Source: JBQCDV01 sp051960855
GTDB taxonomy: Bacteria; Actinomycetota; Actinomycetes; JAJZTN01
Direction: 5' to 3'
Length of the DNA: 7,553 nucleotides
Assembly (NCBI GenBank): GCA_051960855.1
Contig: JBQCDV010000225.1
Coordinates: 1-7,553 of the forward strand
Below are positions 6,808 to 7,553 of the stretch, one piece after another. A program made the translations under genes and the position numbers. Every line of letters starts with the position of its first letter. Positions within the stretch are counted from its first letter, which is position 1. Under the pieces are notes generated by a model that was given only the letters and a program-made list of their open reading frames with translations, did not search any database and was not told the origin of the DNA.

Positions 6808-7157
6808 GCCTCGGCCGCCGTGAGCGAGCCCAGCGGCGCCACCGTCATCCGGGCCTCCTCGCAGACCCAGGTCGGGTCGTCGCCGAGCTCGGGCTCGATC
6901 CGCAGCTCGTGCTCGCCGGCGCCGCTGGGGCACCCGACGCAGCGGGGCCAGCGGCCGTGGCTCTCGAGCAGCCGCTCCTGCACGTCCTGCGCGACCTGGC
7001 CCGCCACGTAGCGAGCCCCGTCCGGCCACTGCTCGACCCACCAGCGCCGTTCGGCGAGCACGTCCTCGACGACGGTCACCACGGCAGCGTCGTTCAGGGA
7101 CCGCGCCGCGAGGTCGTGCAGCACCGCCGCACGCGCGGTCAGCAGCGGATCGCTCAC
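6804..7157 (-). CDS. Conserved hypothetical protein with CxxC motif
   Basis: A 117-aa soluble protein that I cannot assign to a named family. The N-terminal half is predicted helical (LLTARAAVLHDLAARSL, then VVTVVEDVLAERRWWVEQWP around residues 31-50). The C-terminal half has a CVGC motif, with a third Cys in DPTWVCEEA about 28 residues later, which looks like a partial zinc ribbon lacking its fourth Cys. It precedes the DUF4031 gene with a 4-bp overlap, and I believe this pairing recurs in actinobacteria, though I cannot verify it. I prefer GTG at 7157: the AGGGGA at 7173-7168 is 10 nt upstream, or a leaderless start follows from the GACAAT box. GTG at 7184 would add nine residues and has no ribosome binding site. 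Confidence 0.7.
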   Translation of the reverse strand: MSDPLLTARAAVLHDLAARSLNDAAVVTVVEDVLAERRWWVEQWPDGARYVAGQVAQDVQERLLESHGRWPRCVGCPSGAGEHELRIEPELGDDPTWVCEEARMTVAPLGSLTAAEA

Positions 7158-7163
7158 GGGCCC

Positions 7164-7169
7164 ATTGTC
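7164..7169 (-). promoter_or_regulatory. Candidate -10 box (GACAAT) of the four-gene operon
   Basis: GACAAT on the minus strand (7169-7164) lies 6 nt before GTG at 7157, so a transcript could start at the start codon. A weak -35-like CGGACC lies 19 nt upstream. Leaderless mRNAs are common in actinobacteria, but AGGGGA just upstream could instead be a ribosome binding site. Weak evidence. Confidence 0.3.
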
Positions 7170-7245
7170 CCCTCTCGGAGCCACCGTCGGTCCGCGTGCC
7201 GCTACTCCCGCACCGAGGCCAGGCGAGCATCCGAGGCAGACAATT

Positions 7246-7374
7246 GGTCAATCAAGCAGCCGGCAGACCTCCCGTGGTCAATGGCGGGCCACCAGTGGTC
7301 AGACGAGCAAATGGCGGGCCAGTCAGATGAGCAGCTGGCGGCCACCAGCGGTCAGACGAGCAGCTGGGTGGCGG
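7246..7374. repeat. Degenerate tandem array derived from the ABC gene stop region
   Basis: Copies of a GGTCAGACGAGCAGCTGG-like unit start at 7246, 7276 (truncated), 7297, 7321 and 7350, spaced 30, 21, 24 and 29 bp. The rightmost copy (7350-7365) is the real 3' end of the ABC gene, including its TGA on the minus strand. The copy at 7321 differs from it at two of 16 bases, and that at 7297 is identical over the first 13. A second shared block, ATGGCGGGCCA, occurs at 7281-7291 and 7311-7321, and GGCCACCAG recurs at 7287 and 7340. The region lies between the ABC stop and the next gene on the same strand; no gene is seen in 7158-7351. Confidence 0.75.
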
Positions 7375-7553
7375 CGAGCTCTCGATAGAGCGGGACGCTC
7401 GCGACCAGCTCGTCGTGTGTGCCCGCACCCACGACCCGGCCCTCGTCGAGGACGACGATCCGGTCGGCGCCGACCACGGTCGAGAGCCGGTGGGCGACCA
7501 CGAGGACAGCGGTCGCGCCCTCGCGGGCGCTCGCCGCGGCCTCAATCGCGGAC
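7352..7553 (-). CDS. ABC exporter ATP-binding domain, C-terminal fragment
   Basis: The last 66 codons of an ABC transporter ATPase (frame from 7552, TGA at 7354-7352); the rest lies beyond the window. Visible in order are SAIEAAASAREG, the end of the post-Walker-B D-loop helix; TAVLVVAHRLSTV, with the H-switch His that senses ATP gamma-phosphate; ADRIVVLDEGRVVGAGTHDELVA, the conserved final strands; and PLYRELAATQLLV at the C-terminus. The VAHRLSTV wording and the GTHDELVA ending are typical of exporters with fused membrane and ATPase domains (MsbA/multidrug type), so a fused half-transporter is likely. The Walker A, signature and membrane parts are outside the window, so substrate and fusion are not shown. 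The last codons are duplicated downstream in the repeat array. Confidence 0.9.
   Translation of the reverse strand, partial: SAIEAAASAREGATAVLVVAHRLSTVVGADRIVVLDEGRVVGAGTHDELVASVPLYRELAATQLLV

Noticed and set aside
7246..7374. CRISPR array
   Set aside because: Units are contiguous, of unequal length and diverged, with no unique spacers and no cas genes. The same holds for 4339-4448.
7252..7545. 97-codon minus-strand open frame at the right edge
   Set aside because: It is Ser/Arg/Pro-rich and out of frame with the ABC ATPase end (H-switch VAHRLSTV) encoded on the same strand.

Overview
This window comes from a very GC-rich actinobacterium. The gene set (bacterial XPB helicase with its helicase-associated partner protein, GTG starts, 4-bp overlapping operons) points to Actinomycetota. 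The exact family cannot be fixed from sequence alone; a Frankiales/Geodermatophilales-type genome is only a guess.

Left part (1-3705): the 3' end of a helicase-associated protein (Rv0862c-like, + strand) faces a convergent CPA1-type potassium/proton antiporter with a C-terminal TrkA_C/RCK domain (- strand). Divergent from the antiporter is a complete XPB/ERCC3-type DNA repair helicase (+). In mycobacteria the helicase-associated gene and xpb sit side by side; here the antiporter lies between them in the opposite direction. The 219-bp divergent intergenic region holds a perfect 15-bp inverted repeat. Directly upstream of the conserved xpb start is a sequence that resembles the SOS-independent DNA-damage promoter of actinobacteria (RecA-NDp type), placed so that transcription would begin at or next to the GTG start codon.

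Middle (3746-4466): an HD-superfamily metal-dependent phosphohydrolase follows xpb on the same strand. Its stop codon is the first element of a five-unit tandem array of 22-bp repeats, which fills most of the convergent gap to the next gene.

Right part (4467-7553): four genes on the - strand form a tight operon, in transcription order a small Cys-containing hypothetical protein, a DUF4031 protein, a GT4 glycosyltransferase and a DMT/EamA-type transporter. Every junction is a 4-bp ATGA or GTGA overlap, so translational coupling is likely. Upstream of this operon is the 3' end of an ABC exporter ATPase. Its stop-codon region has been duplicated downstream into a second, degenerate repeat array. 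The two arrays differ in sequence, but both grow out of the stop codon of a gene; this is the most unusual structural feature of the window. I see no CRISPR array, RNA gene, transposon or phage gene.
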